A DNA stretch of 49,975 bases, taken from contig UQUZ01000015.1 in the NCBI GenBank assembly GCA_900544375.1, forward strand, positions 1 through 49,975. Direction: 5' to 3'. The position numbers were made by a program, and so were the translations under genes. This DNA is from an uncultured Oscillospiraceae bacterium. Lineage in GTDB: Bacteria; Bacillota; Clostridia; Oscillospirales; Acutalibacteraceae. Position 1 is the first letter of the stretch, and every line of letters starts with the position of its first letter. Below, piece after piece: positions 24,262 through 32,741 of this stretch. The notes beneath the pieces are model-generated. The model saw nothing but the letters and a program-made list of their open reading frames with translations, had not been told where the DNA came from and ran no database searches.

Positions 24262-25719
24262 ATGGAATACACAGGCAAGCTGAATTTGACCATGCTAACA
24301 GATTTTTACGAGCTGACAATGGCCAATGGATATTTTCAAAATGGGTTTACGGAAACGATCGCGTATTTTGACCTGTTTTTCCGCAGGATCCCGGATGGAG
24401 GCGGCTTTGTCATCATGGCCGGCGTTGCACAAATGGTGGAGTATTTAGAAAACCTCTCTTTTTCTGAGGACGACCTGGATGCATTGCGTGGCCACGGATT
24501 TAGCGAGGCGTTTCTCGACTATTTGCGGCATTTTCAGTTTGCCTGCGATGTTTGGGCTGTCCCAGAAGGCACGCCTGTATTCCCCGGTGAACCGATCGTC
24601 ACTGTGCGCGGCCCCGTCATCCAGGCACAATTTGTTGAAACCATGCTGCTTTTGTGCATCAACCATCAAAGCCTGATCGCCACAAAAGCCAACCGGATTG
24701 TCCGCGCCGCTCAAGGCCGCGGTGTGATGGAATTTGGCTCCAGACGGGCGCAGGGCTTCGACGGCGCGGTATACGGCGCACGAGCCGCCTTCATCGGCGG
24801 CTGCGTAGGAACGGCCTGCACCATCTGCGAGCGTGATTTCGGCATTCCGGCACTTGGCACAATGGCGCACAGCTGGATTCAACTATTTGATAGCGAACTG
24901 GAGGCATTCTGCGCCTATGCGCGTGAATACCCGGATAACTGCACCCTGCTTGTGGATACCTACGATACGCTCCACTCCGGCCTGCCCCACGCGATTGAAG
25001 CCTTCCGCCGTGAGCTGCTGCCGCGGGGCTGCCGCCCAAAGGGCGTCCGCATCGACAGCGGCGATATTACCTATCTTTCCAAGCGGATGCGCAAAATGTT
25101 GGATGAGGCCGGGTTCCCGGATTGTTCCATCGTCGCCTCCAATTCTCTAGATGAATATATCATTCGGGATATGCTGATCCAAGGCGCCAAGGTGGATTCC
25201 TTCGGTGTGGGCGAGCGGCTCATCACAGCGGCATCCGATCCGGTGTTCGGTGGCGTATATAAGCTCTCCGCCATTGAAACAGAGGACGGCGTCATCCCCA
25301 AAATTAAGCTCAGCGAAAATGTGAGCAAAATCACAACGCCTGGCGCTAAAACCGTATGGAGGCTGTTTGATCGTGACAGCGGCAAGGCGATTGCCGACGT
25401 TGTCACCTTGATGGACGAAGTGATTGATGAACGTGCGCCGTATGAGCTGTTTGACCCGGAATTCACCTGGAAGCGCAAAACGGTGCAAAACTTCCTCGCC
25501 CGCCCCCTGCTGCGCAAAATATTTGAGCACGGAAAGTGCATTTGCCATACCCCCTCTGTTGAAAAAATCCGCGCCTATTGCGCGGAGCAGGTAGACACCC
25601 TGTGGGAAGAGGTGCTGCGGTTTGAAAACCCGCATCAATATTACGTGGATCTCTCCCAGAGGCTATGGGATTTGAAGCATAGCCTAATTGAAGAGCACCG
25701 GATAAACAGCGAGGGCTGA
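24262..25719 (+). CDS. pncB: Nicotinate phosphoribosyltransferase
   Basis: A 485-residue enzyme that makes nicotinate mononucleotide from nicotinate and PRPP with ATP hydrolysis, the salvage entry to NAD. LTMLTDFYELTMANGYF at the start, FVETMLLLCINHQSLIATKA, EFGSRRAQG, and GTMAHSW with the phosphorylated histidine (His203) are all of the family; RIDSGDITYLSKRMRKML and FGVGERLIT bind the PRPP/nucleotide phosphate. The C-terminal part has a conserved cysteine/histidine-poor extension seen in Gram-positive members. GCGAGGG precedes the ATG. It is a single-gene unit behind a structured leader and before a good terminator, and serves nicotinate recycling. Confidence 0.96.
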   Translation: MEYTGKLNLTMLTDFYELTMANGYFQNGFTETIAYFDLFFRRIPDGGGFVIMAGVAQMVEYLENLSFSEDDLDALRGHGFSEAFLDYLRHFQFACDVWAVPEGTPVFPGEPIVTVRGPVIQAQFVETMLLLCINHQSLIATKANRIVRAAQGRGVMEFGSRRAQGFDGAVYGARAAFIGGCVGTACTICERDFGIPALGTMAHSWIQLFDSELEAFCAYAREYPDNCTLLVDTYDTLHSGLPHAIEAFRRELLPRGCRPKGVRIDSGDITYLSKRMRKMLDEAGFPDCSIVASNSLDEYIIRDMLIQGAKVDSFGVGERLITAASDPVFGGVYKLSAIETEDGVIPKIKLSENVSKITTPGAKTVWRLFDRDSGKAIADVVTLMDEVIDERAPYELFDPEFTWKRKTVQNFLARPLLRKIFEHGKCICHTPSVEKIRAYCAEQVDTLWEEVLRFENPHQYYVDLSQRLWDLKHSLIEEHRINSEG

Positions 25720-25808
25720 CAGCCGCAGCCCCCCACCGGCCGCAGCCGGGCGGCACGCCCTGTTGTGCAGTGCAGCCATCGGGGGCTAAGCAATCTGAAA
25801 AATCAATA

Positions 25809-25844
25809 GGACGCATTGCATGGCGCTATGCCTGCAATGCGTCC
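25809..25844 (+). terminator. Terminator of pncB
   Basis: A 12-bp perfect stem (25809-25820 with 25833-25844) with a 12-nt loop that itself can pair (GGC/GCC), followed by ATTTCATTT. It lies 90 nt after the pncB stop. Confidence 0.7.
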
Positions 25845-25862
25845 ATTTCATTTCCTATCCTC

Positions 25863-26039
25863 TCATGTGTTTCCCTTTTTTCGCTTTTTCAAACGCCGAA
25901 AAATCATGCAGGCAAATGCAACGCTGAACTCCTGCCCTACGGGCACTTGATCTCGGATGTCTTCCCACTTGATCTCCGGCACAATTACTTCCACACATTG
26001 GCGATAGGAATCCGCAACGGTCTTATTACCGCTTTTCAT
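25863..26039 (-). CDS. Small protein of unknown function
   Basis: A 58-residue open frame, MKSGNKTVADSYRQ to a basic C terminus (RRLKKRKKGNT). It has a good ribosome binding site (AGAGGGG, 9 nt before the ATG) and a plausible composition: an acidic middle (VIVPEIKWEDIRDQVPVG) with a hydrophobic stretch EFSVAFACMIF. No family is recognised. It may be a real small gene; it lies downstream of the ABC exporter pair on the same strand but 74 nt after it, and the strong pncB terminator points into its far side. The alternative is chance. Confidence rests on the ribosome binding site and amino-acid pattern only. Confidence 0.4.
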   Translation of the reverse strand: MKSGNKTVADSYRQCVEVIVPEIKWEDIRDQVPVGQEFSVAFACMIFRRLKKRKKGNT

Positions 26040-26112
26040 TGCAACCATCCCCTCTTTGATTGGTTAACAACAGAATAACAAAAAACCCGAATAGATTCCT
26101 GACTTTATTTGC

Positions 26113-28008
26113 TCAAGTATTGTTTGCAGCGCACTCTTCCGCCGGAACATAATACTGCGCCTGCGCGTGCCAGAGCTCGTGATACTTGCCCTGTTCGTCC
26201 GCGAGCAGTTCGTCATGGCTGCCCGTCTGGATCAGCCTGCCCTGGTCGAATACCGCGATCTGATCGCAGAAGCGGCAGGAGGAGAGGCGGTGGGAGATAT
26301 AAATTGCCGTCTTTGCTCCGACGAATTGATTAAACCGCTCATAGATTTCATGCTCCGACACCGGGTCGAGCGCGGCGGTCGGCTCGTCGAGGACGATAAA
26401 GGGCGCATCCTTGTAGAGCGCGCGGGCCAGCGCGATCTTCTGCGCCTCTCCGCCGGAGATTTCCACGCCGTCCTCCTCAAAATCCTTGTAGAGCGCGGTG
26501 TCGAGCCCTTTCGGCATCTTCTCGGCCCGCTCGGCAAACCCGGCCTGCTCGAGGCATCTCCACACTTTCTGCTCATCATATTCCAGCGAGGTGGTCACAT
26601 TCTGCCCCAGAGGGAAGGAAAACACGCAGAAATCCTGGAAGACGACGGAGAAGATCGTCATATATTCCTCATAATCATACTTTTTGATATCGATGCCGTT
26701 GAGGGTGATCACTCCCTCCTGCGGGTCATAGAGCCGGCAGAGGAGCTTGATAAACGTGGTCTTGCCGGAGCCGTTGAGCCCCACCACGGCGAGGCGCTCG
26801 CCCACGCGCAGGCGGATGGAAAAATCCTTCAGCGCCCAATCCTCCGCGCCGGGGTAACGGAAGCTGACGTTTTGAAACGCGATCGTATAGTCGTTGTCGT
26901 CGCGTTTTTCGACCGGCAGGGTGCCCTGGTATTTGACGGGAGGGGTATCGAGCAGATCAAAAAAATACTGGGTCTGGTGTAATTCCGCAATCCCTGTGAC
27001 GCCGGCGATCAAATTCTCCACGCCATGGGCAACCTGCTGGATAGCGCCGACATATTTGAGCAAATTGCCTGCGCCGAACAGCCCTGCGAGCGCTTTGAGC
27101 GCCACAAAAATATAGATCGCGCCCGTCATCACCGCCGTGATCAGCGCGTTTATGGAGCCAAACCGGCTCTCCGCCCGCGCAAAGCCACCATACACCTTGA
27201 CAAGCTGCCGCATCGTTTTGTCATAGGCCTGCTCCATGATCAGCTTCTTCTCATGAAAGAGGCGGATCTCCTTCCCCAGCCGGTAATCTGATATTAAATC
27301 GCTATAGTAAGAAAACAGCCGCATGGCCTGCAGATTTAAATCGTAATATTGATTATTTGTTTTTTGATAAAAATGCCCAACCACCAGCAGGGCTGCTGCG
27401 CAGGCTACCATCACGCCCAGCAGCGCCAGCGCCAGCCACGGCGATTCCCAAAAGGATGATCCGGTGCGCACCAGCACGATTTTCAAAAACGGAACCAGCA
27501 TCACAACGGAGCACACCGTGGAGAAAAGGCCCTGGAAGAAAAGATCCATCGAGTAATAAAACACGTTGAGCGCGCCGCCATGGCCCCAATTCACCTGCCA
27601 GTAATCCCGCGCCTTTTTTTGAAAATCCGGGTTCTCCAGGTTTTCATAATCCGTATCCAAAATTTTTTCACTGGCCGCCACGCTCTCCTTCACCCATCCC
27701 ATCGTTCTGTTTAGAAGGTGATGGCGGTTCGCCAGCGCATTTTTGCCGAGATAGAGCAGAAAGTTAAGGCCCACCGTCACCAACACGAGCAGCACGAGGC
27801 GTTTGATATCCCGCGCGCCGATCAGCTCGTCGAGGATCAGGGCGGACATCCACAGATTCACCAGCGGCTCGAGCGATAGCAGCAAATCGCTGAGGATCAT
27901 GGTGGGAAACGTCCATTTTTCAAAAGCAGATAAGGCCGAAACCGTGCGCCTGAGCAAGGTGAATTTTTCTCGCCAGGAGAGCTCCTCAAACTTTTTGGGC
28001 TCATACAT
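26113..28008 (-). CDS. ABC exporter half-transporter (permease-ATPase), second subunit
   Basis: A 631-residue fused exporter: an N-terminal membrane domain with about six helices (residues about 25-360) and a C-terminal ABC ATPase. Walker A is GLNGSGKTT, the signature is ISGGEAQKIALARAL (an ISGGE variant of LSGGQ), Walker B/D-loop FIVLDEPTAALDP, and the H-loop ISHRLSS. It starts inside the end of the preceding ABC gene (8-nt overlap, ATG 28008), so the two should be translated together and form a heterodimer. Such pairs export peptides, lipids or drugs; no substrate can be named. The ISGGE signature is a mild deviation, but the catalytic glutamate-equivalent (LDEPT) is kept. Confidence 0.92.
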   Translation of the reverse strand: MYEPKKFEELSWREKFTLLRRTVSALSAFEKWTFPTMILSDLLLSLEPLVNLWMSALILDELIGARDIKRLVLLVLVTVGLNFLLYLGKNALANRHHLLNRTMGWVKESVAASEKILDTDYENLENPDFQKKARDYWQVNWGHGGALNVFYYSMDLFFQGLFSTVCSVVMLVPFLKIVLVRTGSSFWESPWLALALLGVMVACAAALLVVGHFYQKTNNQYYDLNLQAMRLFSYYSDLISDYRLGKEIRLFHEKKLIMEQAYDKTMRQLVKVYGGFARAESRFGSINALITAVMTGAIYIFVALKALAGLFGAGNLLKYVGAIQQVAHGVENLIAGVTGIAELHQTQYFFDLLDTPPVKYQGTLPVEKRDDNDYTIAFQNVSFRYPGAEDWALKDFSIRLRVGERLAVVGLNGSGKTTFIKLLCRLYDPQEGVITLNGIDIKKYDYEEYMTIFSVVFQDFCVFSFPLGQNVTTSLEYDEQKVWRCLEQAGFAERAEKMPKGLDTALYKDFEEDGVEISGGEAQKIALARALYKDAPFIVLDEPTAALDPVSEHEIYERFNQFVGAKTAIYISHRLSSCRFCDQIAVFDQGRLIQTGSHDELLADEQGKYHELWHAQAQYYVPAEECAANNT

Positions 28009-29839
28009 CCTGCTCGCCCCCTTCCGGATTTGTTTTGTAATACTGGCTTTGCAGCTCATAAAGCCGGTGGTATTTCCCCTTCTTCGCCATCAATTCGTCA
28101 TGCGTGCCTTCCTCCACAATTTGCCCGCCCTCTAAAAATAAAATCCGGTCGCAGAAGCGGGTGCTCGAAAGCCGGTGGGAGATGTAGAAGGAGGTGCGCC
28201 CCTTGGTCATCTCGCTGTATTTGAGATAGATCTCGTTCTCCGCAATCGGGTCGAGCGCGGCGGTCGGCTCGTCGAGGATGATGACCGGCGCATCCTTATA
28301 CAACGCACGGGCCAGCAGCAACCGCTGCCGCTCCCCGCCTGAAAAATCCGCCGCGTTCTCATAAATTTGCTTATCCATCATCGTATGCAGCCCGTCCGGG
28401 AGCTGCTCGATCCGCGCGCTGAGCCCGGCCTGCGAAACGCAATGCGCCACTTTCGCTTCGTCCATCTCTTCCGCCACGCATAGCGCCACATTCTGCGCGA
28501 CGCTCACGGGCAGGAAGTTGACATCCTGAAACACGGCGGTAAACAGTTTGAAATAATCATCTCGGTTGAACTCCGTGCTCTTTACGCCGTTGACCCGAAT
28601 CTCCCCCGCCGACGGCTGATAAAGCCCGCACAGGAGCTTCATGCAGGTGGTCTTGCCCGCGCCGTTTAAGCCTACGAGCGCGATCTTCTCGCCGGGCCGC
28701 ACCTGAAAGCTGAGATCTTGCAGCGTGGGCCGTTCGCTGCCCGCGTAAGAGAACTGCACGTGATCGAATGCGATCTCGCAGGGCGTCGCATCGCCCCCAG
28801 GCAGCGGCGCGCCCCCCTCCCGCCGCAGCTGGTCGGGCAGCTCTAAAAAGGCACGGTAATCATTGCACTCCAGGCTTGCAAGGTGTAGCTCGTTTACCTG
28901 CCTGGACAGCCCAAGCGTCCAGGCGGAAAAACCGGTAACCAGCCCAAAATAGAGCACAAAATCGGAGGGCGTGATCCGCCCCCGCAGCACCTGCGCAATC
29001 AGCACGGCATAGGCCACGCTGTCGCGCACAAGCACGAAGAAGGCGATCAATCCGTCGGAGGTTGTCTCCTGGCGCACCCATTTCCGCAGCAGCGCGGCAT
29101 ACGCATTTCCCAGCTGTTCAAATAGGCCGCGGAACCAGTGCGCAATGTGATACAGGCGGATATCCTTGCCGGCCGAAAATTTCTGGGCGGTGCGCGTCAG
29201 GTAATCAAGCTTATGCCGGATCAGCATTTGTCCCCTATCAAATTGGTAAACGTGGAAATTGTTCCACCGCAGGACGAAAAAGCTTACCGCCGACATAGTG
29301 AGCAAAAAGAGCACCAGCCAGATGCTGAGCGTTGACAAAATGGCCGTATAGGTGAAAATACCGAACACATTGACCCCCAGCGCAATTATCATCGTCAAAA
29401 CGGCAGAGCCGCCGGAGCCGTTTCCATATTGGGTAAACGCTTCGCACCGCTGTCGTTTGATCCGGCCCTCCAGGCTCTCAATATTCTCATAATCCGTATC
29501 CAGGGTTTTCAAAAAGCCGTCTGCTTTAAAACGATACCGCGTTTGCAGATTGACCAATATGATCCGCCCGCCGATGAACTTATCCAGCCAACAGCACGCG
29601 CCGTAGATCAAAATCGCAACGCCTACCGTTGTGATCAGTTGCACCGGTGTCACCCCGCCCGTCAGGCAGTCAACCAGGATTTTGGAAAGCACCACCAAAA
29701 TCAGCGGCGAGATGACCGACGGCGGGATGTGAAGCAGGGAGATGAGAATATCCTTTTTGCTCCAACCCCACACCTTTTTAAGCATATAAATCGTATTCTG
29801 CCAGGTCGTGTATTTTTTTGTTTGCGTTTTCTGCTGCAT
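28001..29839 (-). CDS. ABC exporter half-transporter (permease-ATPase), first subunit
   Basis: A 612-residue exporter half with about six membrane helices (residues about 25-340) and a C-terminal ATPase: Walker A GLNGAGKTT, signature FSGGERQRLLLARAL, Walker B IILDEPTAALDP, H-loop ISHRLSS. It is 8 nt overlapped by the second ABC gene. ATG 29839 (MQQKTQTKK) has AGGGGG 10 nt upstream. It lies downstream of a two-component system but separated by a strong terminator at 29894-29924, so it must have its own start of transcription or depend on read-through. Both ATPase sites look active. Confidence 0.92.
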   Translation of the reverse strand: MQQKTQTKKYTTWQNTIYMLKKVWGWSKKDILISLLHIPPSVISPLILVVLSKILVDCLTGGVTPVQLITTVGVAILIYGACCWLDKFIGGRIILVNLQTRYRFKADGFLKTLDTDYENIESLEGRIKRQRCEAFTQYGNGSGGSAVLTMIIALGVNVFGIFTYTAILSTLSIWLVLFLLTMSAVSFFVLRWNNFHVYQFDRGQMLIRHKLDYLTRTAQKFSAGKDIRLYHIAHWFRGLFEQLGNAYAALLRKWVRQETTSDGLIAFFVLVRDSVAYAVLIAQVLRGRITPSDFVLYFGLVTGFSAWTLGLSRQVNELHLASLECNDYRAFLELPDQLRREGGAPLPGGDATPCEIAFDHVQFSYAGSERPTLQDLSFQVRPGEKIALVGLNGAGKTTCMKLLCGLYQPSAGEIRVNGVKSTEFNRDDYFKLFTAVFQDVNFLPVSVAQNVALCVAEEMDEAKVAHCVSQAGLSARIEQLPDGLHTMMDKQIYENAADFSGGERQRLLLARALYKDAPVIILDEPTAALDPIAENEIYLKYSEMTKGRTSFYISHRLSSTRFCDRILFLEGGQIVEEGTHDELMAKKGKYHRLYELQSQYYKTNPEGGEQDV

Positions 29840-29893
29840 TCTGTGTTCCCCCTTTACCTGCATCATAGCATGCGCTGCCCGCCCATAAAAAAA

Positions 29894-29924
29894 TCGTGCA
29901 CGAACGGCTTCGCTCCGTGCACGA
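29894..29924 (-). terminator. Terminator after the histidine kinase gene
   Basis: TCGTGCACG (29894-29902) pairs with CGTGCACGA (29916-29924), with an inner ACGG/CCGT extension possible; on the minus strand it is followed by seven T. It lies between the histidine kinase stop (29948) and the first ABC gene. Confidence 0.85.
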
Positions 29925-29947
29925 ATGGTATCTTTCCGATTTTCTGA

Positions 29948-30685
29948 CTACCCGATGGGCAGCATCACTTCCGTTGCGAACACGTCGCCCTCATCCTGCC
30001 GGTTGCGATAGCCGCCGTATTTTTCAATCAGCGCGTCCACGCGCCTGAGGCCGAAGCCATGGCTGCCGGCTTTTGTGGTCTGGTATGCGCCGTTTTGCTT
30101 TTTCAGCGCCCCGCCCACGGAATTGATCACGGAAATGTAGAATTGCCCCTTGAACCTGCCAATATAAACGCGGATGAACCGCTCCTGTTGTGCCGCCTGC
30201 TTCATGCAGGCCTCCATGGCGTTGTCGAGCAGGTTCCCGAGGATGACGCACAGATCCGTCTGCGCAACAGGCAGCTCCGGTGAAACCGTCGCCTTCGCGT
30301 TGACGGAGATGCCCTTTGCCTGCGCCATGGAGAGCTTGCTGTTTAAAATCGCGTCCACCATCACGTTGCCCGTTTTCACCACGGTATCGACGCTCGTCAG
30401 ATCCTGGTCGAGGGAGGCGAGGTATTCCTCCAGCCGATCCGCCTGCCCCATCGAGAGATAGGCCTTCATGGTCTGGATATGGTTGTGATAATCATGCCGC
30501 CAGCCGCGCATTTGGCGGTACATATTCTCCACCTCATGGTAGTGCCGCTCCATCAGCTCGTTCTGATAGGCTGCGACGCGCTTCTCCGCGCTGCGGTTGA
30601 TCAGCCGCCGCACAATAAGCGCCAGCCCCGCCGCCAGCAGGAGCAACAGTATCACCGCGCCCGCGATCAAAAGCCCGTTTTTCAT
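29948..30685 (-). CDS. Short sensor histidine kinase (GHKL type, LytTR partner)
   Basis: A 245-residue kinase with one N-terminal membrane helix (residues about 4-28), a short coiled linker and a kinase core. The phosphorylated histidine is probably His64 in RHDYHNHIQTMKAYL, the form used in the AgrC/NatK-type family; GNLLDNAMEAC is the N-box and HGFGLRRV the G-box of the ATPase domain. There is no large sensor domain, so the signal is probably sensed by the membrane segment or by a partner. It overlaps the response regulator by 4 nt (ATGA), a typical translational coupling. Confidence 0.9.
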   Translation of the reverse strand: MKNGLLIAGAVILLLLLAAGLALIVRRLINRSAEKRVAAYQNELMERHYHEVENMYRQMRGWRHDYHNHIQTMKAYLSMGQADRLEEYLASLDQDLTSVDTVVKTGNVMVDAILNSKLSMAQAKGISVNAKATVSPELPVAQTDLCVILGNLLDNAMEACMKQAAQQERFIRVYIGRFKGQFYISVINSVGGALKKQNGAYQTTKAGSHGFGLRRVDALIEKYGGYRNRQDEGDVFATEVMLPIG

Positions 30686-31395
30686 GATTCTTCCCCTTTA
30701 AAAAACCGGATAAACGCATCATTCACCGCCGCATATAGCCGCCGGCTGACAGGGAGCCTTTCCCCGCTGTCGAGCGTCAGCTCCGATTTGTCAATCCGGC
30801 GGATGTGCCGGAGGCTGACCAGATACGAGCGGTGGCAGCGAATGAACGGCTCGCCTGCAAGCGTTTTTTCCAGCTCGCCGATGCTCACCTGCGCCTGCTG
30901 CGCCCCATCGGCCGTATGAATGCAGACGAAGTGCGCAAAGGCCTCCGCATAAAAAATATCGTCCGCGCAAAAGCGCGTTTGCACGCCCGCAACAGGCAGA
31001 AGCAGCTGCTTCGGCGCGCGGCTCAGCCGGGCCGCAGCCTTATCCAGGCAGGCAAAGAGCTTCGCCTCGTCGATTGGCTTTAACAGGTAATGCAGGGCGG
31101 ATACGTCATACCCATCGGCTGCGAATTCCGCCGTGCCTGTGATGAAAATGATCGCGCATTTTTCATCCGCCGCGCGGATTTTACGCGCGAGCGTTACGCC
31201 GTCGAGCCCCTGCATCTGGATATCGAGCAAAAAAAGGTCGAAGCAGGGCTTTGCCTCCCACTCGAACCATAGCGCCTGCGCGCTGGGAAAGCGCTCCACG
31301 CGCACCGGGTCGGCCCGGCCCTCGCCCCAGCGGCGGACAAGCTCGCTAAGATATGCAAGCGTTGCCGGCTCATCGTCGCACACTGCGATGTGCAT
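30682..31395 (-). CDS. LytTR-family response regulator
   Basis: A 237-residue regulator. The receiver domain (residues 1-about 120) has acidic Asp7/Asp8, the phosphorylated Asp58 (LFLLDIQMQG), and the conserved Thr and Lys (FITGTAE, YLLKPID). The LytTR DNA-binding domain (about 137-237) shows the family pattern IFYAEAFAHFVCIHT, FIRCHRSYLVSLRHI and LPVSRRLYAAV. Such regulators bind direct repeats near promoters and often control exporters, bacteriocins or natural-signal peptides. GGGGAGGGG precedes ATG 31395. It has a clear promoter (31430-31458) back to back with that of the GH16 gene. Confidence 0.93.
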   Translation of the reverse strand: MHIAVCDDEPATLAYLSELVRRWGEGRADPVRVERFPSAQALWFEWEAKPCFDLFLLDIQMQGLDGVTLARKIRAADEKCAIIFITGTAEFAADGYDVSALHYLLKPIDEAKLFACLDKAAARLSRAPKQLLLPVAGVQTRFCADDIFYAEAFAHFVCIHTADGAQQAQVSIGELEKTLAGEPFIRCHRSYLVSLRHIRRIDKSELTLDSGERLPVSRRLYAAVNDAFIRFFKGEES

Positions 31396-31429
31396 GCCGT
31401 TTCCCCTCCCCTTCCTGTTTTCATCCAAA

Positions 31430-31458
31430 ATTATAGCATTTCATGCGGGCGGAAGCAA
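31430..31458 (-). promoter_or_regulatory. Promoter for the LytTR two-component genes
   Basis: On the minus strand TTGCTT (31458-31453) and TATAAT (31435-31430), 17-bp spacer, with the extended -10 TGC before TATAAT. About 35 nt before the response regulator start. Confidence 0.6.
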
Positions 31459-31518
31459 CCGGCAGAAAAAGCCCTTGGTAACCTTCCGAAATATATGCGC
31501 CGGAGCGCGCTTCGGCTC

Positions 31519-31549
31519 TTGACAATCCCTCTGCCCGGCGTGCTATAAT
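31519..31549 (+). promoter_or_regulatory. Promoter for the GH16 gene
   Basis: Perfect TTGACA (31519-31524) and perfect TATAAT (31544-31549) with a 19-bp spacer and an extended -10 TGC. 69 nt before the GH16 ATG. The long spacer suggests activation or bending by a regulator, which is inference. Confidence 0.65.
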
Positions 31550-31617
31550 GAAAAAATGGATGGGTGTTTTTCGGGCGCGCTGCCGCCCGGAAAATCCGGA
31601 AGAAAGGGGTTATCAAA

Positions 31618-32589
31618 ATGTATGCAATCCTATGCAAAATCATCGCTCTATTTATGGCCGCGCTCCAGAGCCTGCTCTGGTTTGCCCCCGGCCTTTTCGG
31701 CGGCGACCTGCCGGTCGATACCGCGGCCTATACGCCGCCCGTCTACGGCCAAGTGGGCGATGAGTCCCAGGCGGCGGAGCACGGCGGCTGGTACCTGACC
31801 TATGAGGATAATTTTGACGGCGACGCTCTCAACAGCGATCTCTGGGTGACCTCCCCACACGGCCTACGCAACACCGAATACTGGTGCGATAATATGGTGC
31901 GGGTGGAAAACGGCAACTGCGTCATCTCCGCCGCATACCTGGACGATAACGACTGCCCGGACGGGAAGTGCCCCGCCTCCGGCGATTTTACCTCCGGCAT
32001 TGAAACGCGCGGCAAGCAGGAGCAGGTTTTCGGCTACTACGAGGCCCGTGTGAAATTCCCGAAGGCGGAAGGCCTCTGGAGCGCCATGTGGTTTCAGAGC
32101 GGCACGATGGGCCGACTTGGCAACGGCGGCAAGGACGGCTCTGAGATAGACGTGTTTGAATCCTCCTTTTATCATAACCCCACACAGATTGGCCACTGTA
32201 TCCATTGGGATGGCTACAGTGACACCTGGCACCGCGACAGCGGCGCGGTTGTGGACACCGGGGTCGACCTTTACGACGATTACCACGTTTGGGGCCTGCT
32301 CTGGACTCCGACGGAGTACACCTTCTTCCTCGACGGAAAGCCGATTGCCTGCACAAACGCGGGCGGCGTCTCCCAGGTTGCGGAATACCTGCGCTTTACG
32401 GTGGAAATCCGCCATACGGAATACGGCCCCTACGGGCAGAAGCTCGGCGAGTTTATCAACACCAGGGAAAACCCGGCCGAATTCCAGATCGACTATGTGC
32501 GCGCTTATCAAAACACCGATTTCATCGCCAGCCAAAAAACGGCGGAGGATTTCAAACAACCGCTACTCGCAAAGCTGGTGCAGAAATAA
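31618..32589 (+). CDS. Secreted glycoside hydrolase family 16 (beta-glucanase type)
   Basis: A 323-residue GH16 enzyme. An N-terminal hydrophobic stretch (about residues 1-28, LCKIIALFMAALQSLLWF) can serve as signal peptide or anchor. The catalytic motif EIDVFE holds the nucleophile Glu176, Asp178 and acid/base Glu181. Other GH16 marks are YYEARVKFPKAEGLWSAMWF before it and HVWGLLWTPTEYTFFLDGKP after it. The family cleaves internal beta-1,3, beta-1,3-1,4 or related glycan links (laminarin, lichenan, agar, carrageenan); the exact glycan is not decided. ATG 31618 has AAAGGGG 8 nt upstream. It heads the gene block for sugar-acid catabolism, but a 152-bp gap with an inverted repeat (32638-32667) follows, so co-transcription is probable but not shown. 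Confidence 0.9.
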   Translation: MYAILCKIIALFMAALQSLLWFAPGLFGGDLPVDTAAYTPPVYGQVGDESQAAEHGGWYLTYEDNFDGDALNSDLWVTSPHGLRNTEYWCDNMVRVENGNCVISAAYLDDNDCPDGKCPASGDFTSGIETRGKQEQVFGYYEARVKFPKAEGLWSAMWFQSGTMGRLGNGGKDGSEIDVFESSFYHNPTQIGHCIHWDGYSDTWHRDSGAVVDTGVDLYDDYHVWGLLWTPTEYTFFLDGKPIACTNAGGVSQVAEYLRFTVEIRHTEYGPYGQKLGEFINTRENPAEFQIDYVRAYQNTDFIASQKTAEDFKQPLLAKLVQK

Positions 32590-32741
32590 AGTGAGATTCC
32601 CGGGCGTATTGTTTCACCGGTTATTAGCAGAGAAATTTGCACGGCGGCGTCTGCGGGCAACCGTGCAGATCTCGCAATATATCACATAACGGCGTGCAAC
32701 ATGCTTTCTGGATTGCACACCCAACAGGAGCTGATGAATCT

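Larger units (their letters stand above)
25720..26112. other. Intergenic region between pncB and the ABC exporter genes
   Basis: The 393-bp gap contains GC-rich sequence after the pncB stop, the pncB terminator (25809-25844) and one small minus-strand open frame (25863-26039). The ABC gene downstream ends at 26113 without an obvious hairpin. Nothing else was seen. Confidence 0.4.

Noticed and set aside
32638..32667. Inverted repeat TGCACGG/CCGTGCA between the GH16 gene and the TIM-barrel gene as a terminator
   Set aside because: It has a 16-nt loop and no T-run, so termination between the two genes is not supported.
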